DNA from: Desulfovibrio sp.
GTDB lineage: Bacteria; Desulfobacterota; Desulfovibrionia; Desulfovibrionales; Desulfovibrionaceae
Direction of reading: 5' to 3'
Length of the DNA stretch: 59,784 nucleotides
Assembly: GCA_031272405.1 (NCBI GenBank)
Contig: JAISTW010000066.1
Span: 1 to 59,784 of the forward strand
Shown: in pieces, positions 25,545 to 33,626 of the stretch
Numbering within the stretch: position 1 is the stretch's first letter
Layout of the letters: the number at the start of each line of letters is the position of its first letter
The notes under the pieces: model-generated
The model's input: only the letters and a program-made list of their open reading frames with translations
Database searches by the model: none
What the model was told of the DNA's origin: nothing
Made by a program: the position numbers and the translations under genes

Positions 25545-26135
25545 ATGCGCCCTGTTTTCTCCCTGACTCTCCTCTCTGCCCTGCTTTCTCTCGCCCTTGT
25601 CTCCGGCTGCGGCCTTTTCGGCGGAGAAAGCTCCGCCGTGGAAAAGAGCGACGCCGGACAGGCGCCGGTCGTAGCCCAACAGCAGGAGCCGGAAAAGCCC
25701 GCGCCCGCGAAGCCTGAAGGCAAGAAGTCAAAGGCCGCCGCGGCAAAAGCCGGCAAGGAAAACAAACAAGCCGCTCCCGCCGCCAAAGGCCGTAAAACGG
25801 AGGCCCAGATAAAAGGCGAACTGGACGAGACCGGCCGCAAACTTGCCGCTCAAGCCGCAAGGACGTTGCGTCCGTCAAAGGGAGCGCGCGACGTCAGGCA
25901 GATCGGCAAGGAACACATCGGCCTGTATAAAGAGGTGGACACCACGAGCGTGACCACGGAAATGAGGCCCGCCGACAAGCTCGGCATGTATGTGGGCATC
26001 GTTCACTATACGGAAAAAGTCCATGAATGCCGCGGCGCTGACCGCAAGACGGCCCTTGCCGACTCCTGCCCGCAGGTGGGCAAGGGACAGGTCTCCGAAA
26101 TGATTATATATGACGGCAAGGCATGGAAATATTGA
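25545..26135 (+). CDS. lipoprotein with Lys/Ala-rich linker, unknown function
   Basis: 196 residues; start chosen at the second ATG, which has GAGGAT just upstream. A lipoprotein signal (LLSLALVSGC) places lipidation at about Cys21. Residues 25-110 are a low-complexity Ala/Lys/Glu/Pro linker, like those that cross to or along the peptidoglycan. The C-terminal 80 residues form a small domain (IGKEHIGLYKEVDTTSV, YVGIVHYTEKVHECRG, ADSCPQVGKGQVSEMIIYDG) with two Cys that could form a disulfide. I do not recognise the domain. Its position after a VWA-OmpA protein suggests a shared envelope role. Confidence 0.75.
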   Translation: MRPVFSLTLLSALLSLALVSGCGLFGGESSAVEKSDAGQAPVVAQQQEPEKPAPAKPEGKKSKAAAAKAGKENKQAAPAAKGRKTEAQIKGELDETGRKLAAQAARTLRPSKGARDVRQIGKEHIGLYKEVDTTSVTTEMRPADKLGMYVGIVHYTEKVHECRGADRKTALADSCPQVGKGQVSEMIIYDGKAWKY

Positions 26136-26151
26136 GTTTGACGGCAACACG

Positions 26152-26181
26152 AAAAACGGGACGTGACGTCCCGTTTTTTTT
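26152..26181. terminator. bidirectional intrinsic terminator
   Basis: AAAACGGGACG-TGA-CGTCCCGTTTT is a perfect hairpin with A-run and T-run flanks, between the convergent lipoprotein gene and nikR. Confidence 0.88.
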
Positions 26182-26191
26182 CGCCGTGTCG

Positions 26192-26611
26192 TCAGTGCGG
26201 CTCCTGATCGCCCAATATCAGGATAAAAGCTCCGTTTTTCACGCCGGTACGACTTGTCAGCCTGTCTGCCAGCGCCCGCATGCGTCCCGTCTCTCCCTTC
26301 ATGACCAGAACCTCCAGACAATTATCGTGGTCAAGGTGGACGTGCAGGGTGGCGGCGATAATATCATGGTCGTCGTGCTGTATTCGCGTCAGACTCCGGG
26401 CCAGATCGTTTTTGTGATGATCGTAAAGCAGGGAAAGCGTGCCCGCTCCTCTGGCGCGCTCGCGCAGCCCGGATTCTTCCACCAGAGACTTGCGGATCAG
26501 ATCCCGAATCGCCTCTGAGCGGTTGGAATACCCCCTGCGCCGGCAAAGTTCGTCAAAGGGAGCCAGCAAGTCCTCATCCAGGGAAACGCCAATGCGCGTC
26601 AGTTCGCCCAT
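26192..26611 (-). CDS. nikR: nickel-responsive transcriptional regulator
   Basis: 139 residues. The N-terminal ribbon-helix-helix (LTRIGVSLDEDLLAPFDELC, GYSNRSEAIRDLIR) binds operator DNA. The C-terminal ACT-like domain has the high-affinity nickel site: His79, His90, His92 and Cys98 (IQHDDHD, LHVHLDHDNCLEV), matching His76/87/89/Cys95 of E. coli NikR. It would repress nickel uptake when nickel is ample, relevant to [NiFe] hydrogenases and other nickel enzymes. GGAG lies 6 bases before the chosen ATG. No nickel transporter is recognised in the window. Confidence 0.93.
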   Translation of the reverse strand: MGELTRIGVSLDEDLLAPFDELCRRRGYSNRSEAIRDLIRKSLVEESGLRERARGAGTLSLLYDHHKNDLARSLTRIQHDDHDIIAATLHVHLDHDNCLEVLVMKGETGRMRALADRLTSRTGVKNGAFILILGDQEPH

Positions 26612-26628
26612 TTTCAACTCCAATGCGG

Positions 26629-27813
26629 CTATACGGCGGCATCCAGCAGCAGGTTATCGCGGTGTATCACTTCCGGATAATGGGCATCGCCGAGAACAAC
26701 CGCCACTTCATGCCGCTTGAGTCCCATGATTTTTTTCAGCTGCGCCGCGCTGTAATTGCTCAGGCCCACGCCAAGATTCCGCCCGTCGTGCGTGACGCGC
26801 ACAAGCGCGCCTTTCTGAAACGCGCCTTCCACAGAACGCACCCCGCCGGGCAGAAGACTGCCGCCCATGCGCAGCAACGCATTCGCCGCGCCGGAGTCAA
26901 TGCCCACCATGCCGACCGGTTCCGACTGGTAGGCCATCCAGAACTTGCGGCGCGGAATTGCGTGATCTGACGGAAGAACCCACGTTCCCCGTCCGTCCGC
27001 CGGGCCGCGGCTTTCGCCCAGTCCGAAGGCCCGCTCCAGGATATGGGGAGCGCGGCCGGGCAAAATAAGCGTGGGAACGCCAATCTGCGCGGCGCGTCTG
27101 GCGGCCAGAAGCTTGGAATACATGCCGCCGCTTCCGGAACTGGTTTTGCCGCCGCACAGGCGTTTCAGGTCAAGGACGGCAATGTGCTCAATATATTCCA
27201 GAACCGGCGCGTCCGGGGCGCGGCGCGGGTCATCGGCCTGCACTCCTGGAGCCGAGGTAAGATTGATGAAGACATCTGCCCCGGTAAGATTGACCAGCAA
27301 ACTGGCCAGACAATCGTTGTCGCCGAATTTGAGTTCGCTTACGGAAACAGTGTCGTTTTCATTCACGATGGGCACGACGTTCCAATCCAGCAAGGCCGCG
27401 ACGGTATTACGGATATTGAGAAAACGCTCCCTTGAGCGCAGATCATCCCTGGTGAGCAAAATCTGGGCCGTTTTCACGCCGTTTTCGGCAAAGGCGGCAT
27501 CCCATGCGCGCATCAACTGCCCCTGCCCCACCGCGGCCGCCGCTTGGCGGGCGGCAAGATTGGCGTTGTCAGGATTTTGCCCGGCTGAGGCCAGAACGGC
27601 CATTCCCGCGGCCACAGCTCCAGAGGACACCAGCACCCAACGCCGCACGGCGCCTTGATGGGCATTGCGCAAAAGAACCATCTGTCCGGCCAGGGCCGAC
27701 ATGACGGAGAAGTTGAGCCCGCACGCGTCGCTCAGGACAGCGCTGCCCACCTTGACCACCACGGTGCGGGCGTGTGTGAGCGTTCTGTTCCGCGCCTGTT
27801 GAAAGTCCGTCAT
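26629..27813 (-). CDS. proB: glutamate 5-kinase
   Basis: 394 residues. An amino-acid kinase domain (VVVKVGSAVLSD, VLVSSGAVAAGMAVL, VNENDTVSV, FGDNDCLASLLVNL, GSGGMYSKLLAARRAA) phosphorylates glutamate in the first step of proline synthesis. A C-terminal PUA domain follows (GRNLGVGLSNYSAAQLKKIMG), as in most bacterial ProB. GGGGAGG lies 6 bases before the ATG chosen. It is the last gene of the rplU-rpmA-obgE-proB group, 16 bases after obgE. No proA is present in the window. Confidence 0.93.
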   Translation of the reverse strand: MTDFQQARNRTLTHARTVVVKVGSAVLSDACGLNFSVMSALAGQMVLLRNAHQGAVRRWVLVSSGAVAAGMAVLASAGQNPDNANLAARQAAAAVGQGQLMRAWDAAFAENGVKTAQILLTRDDLRSRERFLNIRNTVAALLDWNVVPIVNENDTVSVSELKFGDNDCLASLLVNLTGADVFINLTSAPGVQADDPRRAPDAPVLEYIEHIAVLDLKRLCGGKTSSGSGGMYSKLLAARRAAQIGVPTLILPGRAPHILERAFGLGESRGPADGRGTWVLPSDHAIPRRKFWMAYQSEPVGMVGIDSGAANALLRMGGSLLPGGVRSVEGAFQKGALVRVTHDGRNLGVGLSNYSAAQLKKIMGLKRHEVAVVLGDAHYPEVIHRDNLLLDAAV

Positions 27814-27829
27814 TGTCGCCTCCCCGAAA

Positions 27830-28933
27830 TCAGTATCCCGCGTGAGCAAAGGCATCGGACCCGACGTCCGGCTGTCCATCGCCCCGGGCGTCGCACCCTC
27901 CGCCGGCGAGGGATTCGCCCCTGCCCACGTCATCGTTCAAAAGCCACATCCGGGCAAGCAGTTCATCAAGGTATTCTCCGCTGCGGGCGCAGATGAAAAA
28001 CACTTGTCTGCCCTCGGCACGAGCGCGTTCCCGCAGGGCCGCCAGGCGCTCCGGAGCAAGCAGGTCAATTTTGTTGACCACCTCAATCTGCTCCCGGTCG
28101 GCAAGTTCCGGGTCAAAACGGCGCAATTCCTCATTGACCAGAGCGAATCCGGCCCAGGGATCAGCCTCGCTCATGTCTTCGGCGCTCAGAATATGCACCA
28201 GAAAACGGGTGCGTTCCACATGTTTCAAAAACCGGCTGCCCAAACCAAGACCCCTGTGCGCTCCTTCGATAAGGCCGGGAATATCGGCGATGATCAGACG
28301 TTTTCCAGTCTCTGTCCCGTCCGTCGCCACGCCCAGATTAGGCGCAAGGGTGGTAAAGGGGTAAGCGGCGATTTTAGGTCTGGCCGCGGAAACCCGTGAA
28401 ATGAAAGTTGACTTGCCCGCGTTGGGCAGCCCTATCAAACCGGCGTCGGCCAGAATCTTCAGCTCCAAACGCAGGGAAAGCTCCTCTCCCGGCTCGCCGG
28501 GCTGGGAAAATTTCGGCGCGCGCATGGTGGATGACTTGAAATGCTCATTGCCCTTGCCGCCGCGTCCTCCCCTGGCCGCCACCACCCTGAGGCCGTCGGC
28601 GTTCAAATCGGCTAGCAGGCTTTCTCCTTCCTGCCTCTGGACAAAAACGAGCGTGCCCACCGGCAGGCCGATTTCCAGGTCGTCGCCGTTTTTTCCACAC
28701 CGCTGGCTCCCTTGGCCGGGTCGGCCATTCCCGGCCTCATACAAGCGTTTGACGCGGAAATCATACAGGGAGAGCAGGTGCGCGTCGGCTCTGAGAATGA
28801 CAGACCCGCCGTCGCCGCCGTCGCCGCCGTCCGGCCCGCCGCGGGGGACGAATTTCTCCCGGCGGAAGGAAACGCAGCCGTGTCCGCCCTTGCCGGACCG
28901 CACAAGAATGTTCGCCTCATCAACAAAACGCAT
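27830..28933 (-). CDS. obgE: Obg-family GTPase
   Basis: 367 residues. The N-terminal Gly-rich Obg fold shows GKGGHGCVSFRREKF and GGDGGDGGSVIL; the GTPase domain has GLPNAGKSTFISRVS (G1), YPFTTLAPNLGV (G2), IADIPGLIEGAHRG (G3), NKIDLL (G4) and a G5 region before residue 320. ObgE assists 50S assembly and stress signalling. The C-terminal tail is short and Asp/Gly-rich rather than an OCT domain. It follows rpmA after a terminator-like hairpin, so its level is probably set below that of the ribosomal genes. Confidence 0.94.
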   Translation of the reverse strand: MRFVDEANILVRSGKGGHGCVSFRREKFVPRGGPDGGDGGDGGSVILRADAHLLSLYDFRVKRLYEAGNGRPGQGSQRCGKNGDDLEIGLPVGTLVFVQRQEGESLLADLNADGLRVVAARGGRGGKGNEHFKSSTMRAPKFSQPGEPGEELSLRLELKILADAGLIGLPNAGKSTFISRVSAARPKIAAYPFTTLAPNLGVATDGTETGKRLIIADIPGLIEGAHRGLGLGSRFLKHVERTRFLVHILSAEDMSEADPWAGFALVNEELRRFDPELADREQIEVVNKIDLLAPERLAALRERARAEGRQVFFICARSGEYLDELLARMWLLNDDVGRGESLAGGGCDARGDGQPDVGSDAFAHAGY

Positions 28934-28953
28934 GACAATACGCCTGAAAAAAC

Positions 28954-28983
28954 AAAAAAGGGAAGATGCTCACGCGCCTTCCC
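28954..28983 (-). terminator. partial terminator/attenuator between rpmA and obgE
   Basis: On the minus strand GGGAAG (28978-28983 side) pairs with CTTCCC and is followed directly by TTTTTTG. It lies within the 87-base gap after rpmA, so read-through is needed to express obgE and proB from the ribosomal promoter. Confidence 0.65.
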
Positions 28984-29020
28984 CGAATGCCTGCGGCCGG
29001 ATGCCCGCTCCGCATCGCGC

Positions 29021-29293
29021 CTACATTCGCCCGGCTGTATCTATATGCACACGCACACGGGTATGGCGTTTACGGATATACTTTTCAAAGCGCACCACTC
29101 CGTCTGTTTTGGCGAAGAGGGTAAAATCCCTGCCCATGCCCACATTGACGCCGGGGTACACAGTTGTGCCGAGTTGGCGCACCAGTATGCAGCCCGCCGT
29201 GACACGCTGTCCGCTGAAACGCTTGACGCCGCGTCTTTGTCCGGCGCTGTCGCGTCCGTTGCGGGACGAGCCGCCCGCTTTCTTATGAGCCAT
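29021..29293 (-). CDS. rpmA: 50S ribosomal protein L27
   Basis: 90 residues beginning [20 protein letters not shown], the classic L27 N-terminus that reaches the peptidyl-transferase centre, followed by [15 protein letters not shown] and [20 protein letters not shown] precedes the ATG. No N-terminal cleavage extension is seen. It lies between rplU and obgE in the conserved order. Confidence 0.96.
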   Translation of the reverse strand: MAHKKAGGSSRNGRDSAGQRRGVKRFSGQRVTAGCILVRQLGTTVYPGVNVGMGRDFTLFAKTDGVVRFEKYIRKRHTRVRVHIDTAGRM

Positions 29294-29323
29294 ATCGCCC
29301 TCCTGTGGGAATGACGGCCGAAG

Positions 29324-29632
29324 CTAGCCGTTGATGCTTTTGACGCGCAGCGTCGTAAAATCCTGTCGGTGTCCGCGCAGCTTGCGCGAATCATTGCGCC
29401 GCCAGCGCTTGAATACCTTGATTTTGGGGCCGCGGCCGTGTTCCGTGACTTCCGCGGTGACGGTGGCGCCTTCCAGATAGGGGGCCCCCACCCTGCACTC
29501 GACCCCGCCCACAAGAAGCACCCTGTCAAGAGTGACTTCCGTTCCGGCTTGGGCCGTCAGTTTTTCCACGGCAAGTTTGCTTCCTTCCTGAACGCGGTAC
29601 TGCTTGCCGCCGGTTTCAATAATAGCGTACAT
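29324..29632 (-). CDS. rplU: 50S ribosomal protein L21
   Basis: 102 residues starting MYAIIETGGKQYRVQEG, diagnostic for L21, and ending with the RNA-binding segment KVFKRWRRNDSRKLRGHRQ. GGAGG precedes the ATG. It heads the rplU-rpmA-obgE-proB group and has its own promoter inside the end of the upstream kinase gene. Confidence 0.96.
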   Translation of the reverse strand: MYAIIETGGKQYRVQEGSKLAVEKLTAQAGTEVTLDRVLLVGGVECRVGAPYLEGATVTAEVTEHGRGPKIKVFKRWRRNDSRKLRGHRQDFTTLRVKSING

Positions 29633-29659
29633 ATTCGTCCTCCAAAAAAGGGAGTAGAA

Positions 29660-29688
29660 TGTTTACCCTGTCTTTCGGAAAAAGTCAA
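29660..29688 (-). promoter_or_regulatory. sigma70 promoter of rplU-rpmA
   Basis: On the minus strand TTGACT (29683-29688) and TAAACA (29660-29665) are 17 bases apart. The -35 overlaps the stop codon of the hybrid kinase, so ribosomal genes are transcribed independently of it. Confidence 0.6.
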
Positions 29689-32345
29689 GCGGCTCCGCGG
29701 GAGATATCTTCACCCAACGGAGCGCCGGACTCCACATTATTCCCCTTCTCTTCGGGCTTGTCGTCGCTTTTGCCCAGATAACGGCGCAATACGGCCAGCA
29801 AGGCTTCCAGTTTGATAGGCTTGCCCAGATGTTCGTTCATGCCGCACTGCTGGCAACGCTCAATATCCTCCCGGAACACGTTGGCCGTCATCGCCACAAT
29901 GGGAACGCTCGCGCCCTCCGCGCACCGGGATTCACGGATGCGCCTTGTCGCGTCGTAGCCGTCCATCTCAGGCATTTGCACATCCATCAGGATCAAATCG
30001 TAACGCGACGGCGTCCTCTCGAACATCTCCAGCGCCTCTTTGCCGTTTTCTGCGCATTCAATGCTCACGCCGGACGGCTCAAGCAGCACCATGATGATTT
30101 CGCGGTTTATGTCCACATCATCGGTCAGCAAAATAACGCGTCCCTCAAACTCGCCTTCCCGCAACTCGCCGGACATGTCCGCGTCGGGCGGCCCTTCGGC
30201 GGACGAAACCGTCTTCGCGCGCCGCACCCGGATGGTGAAGCCGAAAACGGAGCCCTGACCGGGCATGGAGTCCACCCAGATTTCACCGCCCATCATTTCC
30301 ACAATCTGCTTGGAGAGCGCAAGCCCAAGGCCTGTTCCGCCATATTTGCGGGTTGTGCCGCTTTCAGCCTGGCTGAACGATTTGAACAGTCTGGCCTTTT
30401 GTTCTTCCGTGATGCCGACGCCCGAGTCCCGCACCAGAAAACGCAGAACGCATATGCCGTCCGTTTCGCTGTCCAGCTTGACCGTCAGCGAGATTACCCC
30501 TCCCTCCGGCGTAAATTTTATGGCGTTGCCGATAAGATTCGTCATAACCTGGGCAAGCCGCAAATCGTCGCCCGTCACGGCGGCAGGCACATCGTCGGCC
30601 ACCTCGACGACGAGCTTCTGCTGTTTTTCGTCGGACTTGAAGCGCATCACGTCCCGCACGCGGCTCACGGCGTCGCGCACGTGGAATACGATTTCCGACA
30701 GCTCGAATTTGCCCGACTCTATTTTGGACATGTCCAGAATGTCGTTAATAAGGCTGAGAAGATGCTCCGAAGCGTCCTTGATGTGGCTGAACGCATAGTC
30801 CTTGCGTTCAATATCCCCGGCCATGGCGCCAATTTTCGTCATGCCGATGACGGCGTTCAGGGGTGTGCGTATCTCATGGCTCATGTTCGCCAAAAAATCG
30901 CCCTTGGCGCGCGACGCCGCCTCGGCGATCAGCGCCTGCTCCTCAAGGGCGCGCGTGCGCTCCCTGACGGTTTCCTCAAGGGCGTTGTTCATTTGCGCGG
31001 TCAGCGCGAAACGGTTGGCGTAACCTCTGGCCAATGTGTAGGCCATGCAGCACATGAACGCGAAACAGCTGAAACGGGTGATCAAAAGCCCCGTATGCCA
31101 GAAGGCCGCGTCAAGGATATCGAATATGCTTGTACCCACCGCGAGCGCCAAAAAAAGAAGCATGTTGCCGAGCACGGTTTCGCGCAGACACCAAAAAACC
31201 GACGCCGCAAAAGTCCCGCCCTCGTTTGTCCGCCTTTCCTTCACTTTCCTTATGAAAACCAGGATGACATCATACGCCACCACATAGACGAGAAAAGCGA
31301 TGCAGCCGAAATTCCAGATCATCCGCAAATCGGAAGCGAACCAGACTGTGAACAGACTTTGCAGAACAATAATGACGGCGCACAATACGCCATAGACGAT
31401 GGTCGGAGCTTTGAGTCCGCCGAAACTGAGCGTCTCCAGAAAAGCGGCCAGGCCGAAGACGATCAGGTACAAGGCGGCGAACTCGACGCGCTGCGCGTAA
31501 GCCGTGTTTTCGAACACATGATAGATGGCGGGGCATCGGGCGAAAAAATATATTGCCACAGTGCAGGCGAAAACGCCGTACAGCAGATTGTACGAATCCG
31601 TTTTGCGCAAAAAATACAGGAGAATGTGATAAAGTCCCAGAAGGATGTACACGCTGCACAGGGCTATCGTCTGGAGCCCTTCGTGACGGTTGGAAACCCT
31701 TCTGAAATCGCCCATGTAATAGGGCCCGGTGTAAAAAAGGCCGGTATAATTGCTGGCGGAGGCCCCCATGACGTGTACGATAAGGGTGTTGTTCCCTTCC
31801 ACAAGCGCCCTTCTGTCAAAGGGGATGCCGACTCCGCGGTTGCTGCGGAACGAGACTATCTCCCCCTCCGAATTCAGATACAGTTTTTTGGCGATGACGT
31901 TCCCGTTTATGTAGATTTCCCAGTTCTCCCCGATGCCGGCCAGGTACAATCCGGGCATGATGGGATTGTTCTTGTCGTACATCGGCGCTATCATGCCGGA
32001 GTTCATGGAAAAGGGAATGAGTATCGTGTACTCTTGAACAACGCGCCGGCCGGGGTTCAAAAACTCCGAAATTTTGACGGAATCCCGGTCGCCTGTCAGA
32101 GCCGCCGCGCGCAGACTTTTGCCGTGGCCCGCCGGCAGAGCCGCGTCCCATTCCGTCATGCCGGGATCGGTCAACGAAGCGTACGCCGGTTCAAAACCGC
32201 GTTTCACATACGCCGGCGAGGACATCAAGTCCACATAAACAGGATCGTCCAGTTCGGATTTTCCACTGCCCAGGCTCAAAAAAAACGTCGCCGCCGCCGC
32301 GACGACAACAAGCAGTATGAGCCAGGAGAAGATTTTGTTTCCCAT
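29685..32345 (-). CDS. 7TMR-DISM-type hybrid sensor histidine kinase
   Basis: 886 residues. After one N-terminal helix (8-26), residues 30-215 form a periplasmic jelly-roll-like sensor (GLYLAGIGENWEIYINGNV, EGNNTLIVHVMG) of 7TMR-DISM extracellular type. Residues 225-440 hold about seven helices. A coiled coil (445-480) leads to the HisKA domain with phospho-acceptor His490 in ANMSHEIRTPLNAVIG, an HATPase domain (LIGNAIKFTPEGG, RDSGVGI, GGTGLGLALS) and a C-terminal receiver with Asp788 in LILMDVQMPEMDGYD. No DNA-binding output is fused and none is adjacent. It follows a sugar-binding lipoprotein by 64 bases, suggesting that the binding protein presents a ligand to it. Confidence 0.9.
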   Translation of the reverse strand: MGNKIFSWLILLVVVAAAATFFLSLGSGKSELDDPVYVDLMSSPAYVKRGFEPAYASLTDPGMTEWDAALPAGHGKSLRAAALTGDRDSVKISEFLNPGRRVVQEYTILIPFSMNSGMIAPMYDKNNPIMPGLYLAGIGENWEIYINGNVIAKKLYLNSEGEIVSFRSNRGVGIPFDRRALVEGNNTLIVHVMGASASNYTGLFYTGPYYMGDFRRVSNRHEGLQTIALCSVYILLGLYHILLYFLRKTDSYNLLYGVFACTVAIYFFARCPAIYHVFENTAYAQRVEFAALYLIVFGLAAFLETLSFGGLKAPTIVYGVLCAVIIVLQSLFTVWFASDLRMIWNFGCIAFLVYVVAYDVILVFIRKVKERRTNEGGTFAASVFWCLRETVLGNMLLFLALAVGTSIFDILDAAFWHTGLLITRFSCFAFMCCMAYTLARGYANRFALTAQMNNALEETVRERTRALEEQALIAEAASRAKGDFLANMSHEIRTPLNAVIGMTKIGAMAGDIERKDYAFSHIKDASEHLLSLINDILDMSKIESGKFELSEIVFHVRDAVSRVRDVMRFKSDEKQQKLVVEVADDVPAAVTGDDLRLAQVMTNLIGNAIKFTPEGGVISLTVKLDSETDGICVLRFLVRDSGVGITEEQKARLFKSFSQAESGTTRKYGGTGLGLALSKQIVEMMGGEIWVDSMPGQGSVFGFTIRVRRAKTVSSAEGPPDADMSGELREGEFEGRVILLTDDVDINREIIMVLLEPSGVSIECAENGKEALEMFERTPSRYDLILMDVQMPEMDGYDATRRIRESRCAEGASVPIVAMTANVFREDIERCQQCGMNEHLGKPIKLEALLAVLRRYLGKSDDKPEEKGNNVESGAPLGEDISRGAA

Positions 32346-32409
32346 ATCCGGAGCGTCCCCACATCTGCCGGGCGACGGCGCTGAAAAAACATCCGCTTCA
32401 AAAAAGGCT

Positions 32410-33432
32410 TCAGTAGGAACGGGCGTCTATTTCCTCACGCGTTATGGTCGTCGCGTCAAAGGCCATCTCATCCACATAGGCTATCCTGTTCGGCAGCCTG
32501 CCCTCTTTCAGTTGTTGTATGATCTTCTCAACCCTTGGGCCGTGCAGGGGATTGCATTCCACATTGTAGCTGATTTTCCCGGCAAGCGTCGCTTCCAGCC
32601 CGCCGCGCGTCGCGTCGAAAGAAATGATGGTCACGCCGCCGCGCGAACCGTACGGCACATTTGCCTCATCCATGGCCTTCATGGCGCCGAAAGCCATATT
32701 GTCGTTTTCGCAGTACAACACGTCAATGTTGTTGTATTCGCTGAGAATGCGTTCCATTACTTCCTTGCCCTGCACCTGGGTGAAATTCCCGGTGTCCCGA
32801 ACCACGACCTTCCAGCCCAGGTTTCTGTCCACGCCGGCCTGAAGCCCTTCCGTACGGCCTATCTGCGCTGATGAACCGATATTCCCCTGAATGTGGGCAA
32901 TGATCAACTTCTCCTTGCCCTTGAATTTCTTTTCCATCCAGGTCACGGCCGTGCCGCCCTCCTTGCGAAAGTCGGAGCCCACCCAGCAGACATAAAGGCT
33001 CGGGTCCGCCGTCTTGACCATACGGTCAATAATGATGACGGGAATGCCGGCGTCCTTCGCCTCTTTGAGAACATCATCCCAGCCCGTCTCCGTGACCGGC
33101 GCCAAAACGATGTAATCAACCTTTTTCTGAACAAATTCCCGGATCGCGGCGAACTGGTTCGTCTGCTTCTGCTGGGCGTCTCTCATGAGCAGTCTGTAGC
33201 CGTTGGCCTCCGCGAAAGTATCCCTCATGGATATGGTATTGGCCCGGCGCCAATCCGATTCCGCGCCGACCTGCGAAAAGCCGACCACAATGCGTCCGTC
33301 CGGTTTCGGACTTGCCGCCTCTCCCGCAGTCCGGCCGGCGGCGTCTTTTTTGCCGCCGTCATTTTCGTTGCACGATACAAGAACAAGGGATGAAAAAACT
33401 ATACAGAACAGCGTCATAAGATATTTTTTCAT
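32410..33432 (-). CDS. periplasmic sugar-binding lipoprotein (YtfQ-like)
   Basis: 340 residues; start at the ATG with GGAG 7 bases upstream. The N-terminus is a lipoprotein signal (VFSSLVLVSC). The body is a type I periplasmic-binding protein: VVGFSQVGAESDWRRAN, DAQQKQTNQFAAIREF, YIVLAPVTETGWDDVLKEA and IPVIIIDRMV closely follow the galactofuranose-binding protein YtfQ. No ABC ATPase or permease is adjacent; the next gene is a hybrid histidine kinase in the same transcription unit. A sensing role similar to LuxP with LuxQ is inferred. The ligand may be a sugar, but AI-2-type signals also bind this fold. Confidence 0.85.
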   Translation of the reverse strand: MKKYLMTLFCIVFSSLVLVSCNENDGGKKDAAGRTAGEAASPKPDGRIVVGFSQVGAESDWRRANTISMRDTFAEANGYRLLMRDAQQKQTNQFAAIREFVQKKVDYIVLAPVTETGWDDVLKEAKDAGIPVIIIDRMVKTADPSLYVCWVGSDFRKEGGTAVTWMEKKFKGKEKLIIAHIQGNIGSSAQIGRTEGLQAGVDRNLGWKVVVRDTGNFTQVQGKEVMERILSEYNNIDVLYCENDNMAFGAMKAMDEANVPYGSRGGVTIISFDATRGGLEATLAGKISYNVECNPLHGPRVEKIIQQLKEGRLPNRIAYVDEMAFDATTITREEIDARSY

Positions 33433-33504
33433 TGCCGCGCTCCATTGCATACCGTCCGAAAACCGGCCGCCGTCAAACTTTTAGAAAGGCTCTACAGAAA
33501 CTGC

Positions 33505-33532
33505 ATATTAACGCAACAAAATTTTAAGTCAA
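33505..33532 (-). promoter_or_regulatory. promoter of the binding-protein/kinase unit
   Basis: On the minus strand TTGACT (33527-33532) and TAATAT (33505-33510) are 16 bases apart in an AT-rich segment about 75 bases before the binding-protein ATG. Confidence 0.55.
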
Positions 33533-33580
33533 TGGCCTGATTTCAGCGGATATGCCGCAGATGCCATGTCGACGGTAACC

Positions 33581-33609
33581 TTGCCAGGCCAAAGCGAAAC
33601 TGCTATCCT
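33581..33609 (+). promoter_or_regulatory. promoter of tyrS
   Basis: TTGCCA (33581-33586) and TATCCT (33604-33609) are 17 bases apart, with the tyrS ATG 18 bases after the -10 and GGAGG in between. Confidence 0.55.
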
Positions 33610-33626
33610 CATTCCCGGAGGCGGCA

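Noticed and set aside
29829-32384. 851-codon plus-strand open frame opposite the hybrid kinase
   Set aside because: It is antisense to a kinase with all catalytic motifs in place; no recognisable domain in the reverse frame.
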